DNA of 64,000 nt, from assembly GCA_019044685.2 (NCBI GenBank), contig JAGTXX020000013.1, forward strand, positions 62,001 to 126,000, given 5' to 3'. Source of the stretch: Nannochloris sp. 'desiccata' (lineage: Eukaryota > Chlorophyta > Trebouxiophyceae > Chlorellales > Chlorellaceae). Position numbers and translations under genes: made by a program. A model generated the notes under the pieces. The model was not told the DNA's origin, made no database searches, and worked only from the letters and a program-made list of their open reading frames with translations. Below, in pieces: positions 63,701 to 64,000 of this stretch. How positions within the stretch are numbered: the first letter of the stretch is position 1; every line of letters begins with the position of its first letter.

Positions 63701-64000
63701 ATGCCAATTACAAAGAAGGACATTAATGACGTCAGTCTGGAGCCTCCTAAGGAGAAAACTTTATTACCAGTGATCCCAACATGGTCTTTCCGAGTAAACG
63801 GAAGGAAATTTGGTCATTATATGGCAATTGCTCGTCGGAAACCCCGTCGCTCCGTCTTCTTCCTACCTATGGCAGACCCATGCAGTAGTTTTGCGAATAT
63901 TTGGGGCTCCATAGCCACTTTTAATGACTTTTCGTATACCGCATTTGTTGTCCCACTCTCTCTAGCCTTCAACGATTTATCTACCGTCAACGCCTATTGG
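63701..64000 (+). CDS. N-terminal fragment of a probable voltage-gated/cyclic-nucleotide-type ion channel
   Basis: An ATG at 63701 opens a frame that stays open to the window edge, 100 codons. The first 60 residues are polar and basic (KKDINDVSLEPPKEK; RKPRRSVFFLPMADPCSS). A segment WGSIATFNDFSYTAFVVPLS then leads to LAFNDLSTVNAYW. A tyrosine-threonine-x-phenylalanine-valine-valine-proline pattern at the end of a first membrane helix is typical of S1 in EAG/CNG/HCN-type channels. The rest of the gene is outside the window, so the family call is tentative. Confidence 0.5.
   Translation, partial: MPITKKDINDVSLEPPKEKTLLPVIPTWSFRVNGRKFGHYMAIARRKPRRSVFFLPMADPCSSFANIWGSIATFNDFSYTAFVVPLSLAFNDLSTVNAYW

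Noticed and set aside
1..64000. Mobile elements, CRISPR-like repeats or a secondary-metabolite cluster
   Set aside because: I saw no terminal repeats, transposase, reverse transcriptase, regularly spaced repeats or polyketide/peptide synthetase. Neighbouring genes are unrelated housekeeping genes.

Overview
The window is nuclear DNA from a eukaryote with a compact, moderately AT-rich genome: about 33 protein-coding genes in 64 kb, on both strands, usually with only 100-700 bp between coding regions. Introns are short (about 70-250 bp), use the standard genetic code, and lie mostly near the 5' end of the gene. An SBP-box transcription factor (confined to the green lineage), a plant lambda-type glutathione S-transferase and a CDPK-type kinase point to a green alga, probably a small chlorophyte. 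The clade is inferred, not shown. I found no tRNA, rRNA, CRISPR array, transposon or viral segment.

Layout. 1-13 kb: SBP factor (runs off the left edge), an unresolved 1.2 kb stretch, RING-CH ligase, a small acidic protein, a membrane-anchored LysM polysaccharide deacetylase, NOSIP, a small Gly/Ala-rich protein and a CDPK-like kinase. 13-23.5 kb: VPS45, hybrid-cluster protein, a mitochondrial CoA-type carrier, a Pro/Ser-rich protein, cysteine synthase and a DNL zinc-finger chaperone escort. 23.6-34 kb: two TMEM53-like hydrolases flanking an LRR relic, CSN4 and a nucleotide-sugar-transporter-like protein; then an unknown membrane protein, an OS-9-like ER lectin and GILT. 34-46.8 kb: PAP2 phosphatase, ankyrin-kinase, Mrs2/CorA-type channel, acyl-CoA thioesterase and cullin-1. 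47-64 kb: RNF121-like ligase, CDK-like kinase, golgin, plastid-targeted AlgH/UPF0301, VMP1, eIF5, UNC50, SPRTN protease, GST and the start of a probable ion channel.

Most genes are ordinary housekeeping genes with no operon-like relation, but themes recur. Secretory and endomembrane function: VPS45, OS-9-like lectin, RNF121, golgin, UNC50, VMP1. Ubiquitin/NEDD8: RING-CH, NOSIP, CSN4, CUL1, RNF121, SPRTN. Thiol, sulfur and redox: OASTL, GILT, GST, HCP.

I rebuilt exon structures by hand from splice signals, reading phase and family motifs. All totals reported as closed divide by three. The most unusual points are substitutions at normally invariant residues (SBP zinc ligand His to Gln, Mrs2 GMN to AMN, CDK T-loop Thr to Ala, CDPK HRD to MRD, deacetylase DD to ED). 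Others are lipidation-type N-termini on a cysteine synthase and on an ankyrin-kinase, a 9-nt micro-exon, GC-AG introns and a multidomain OS-9-like protein. I do not see a clearly new multi-gene system here.
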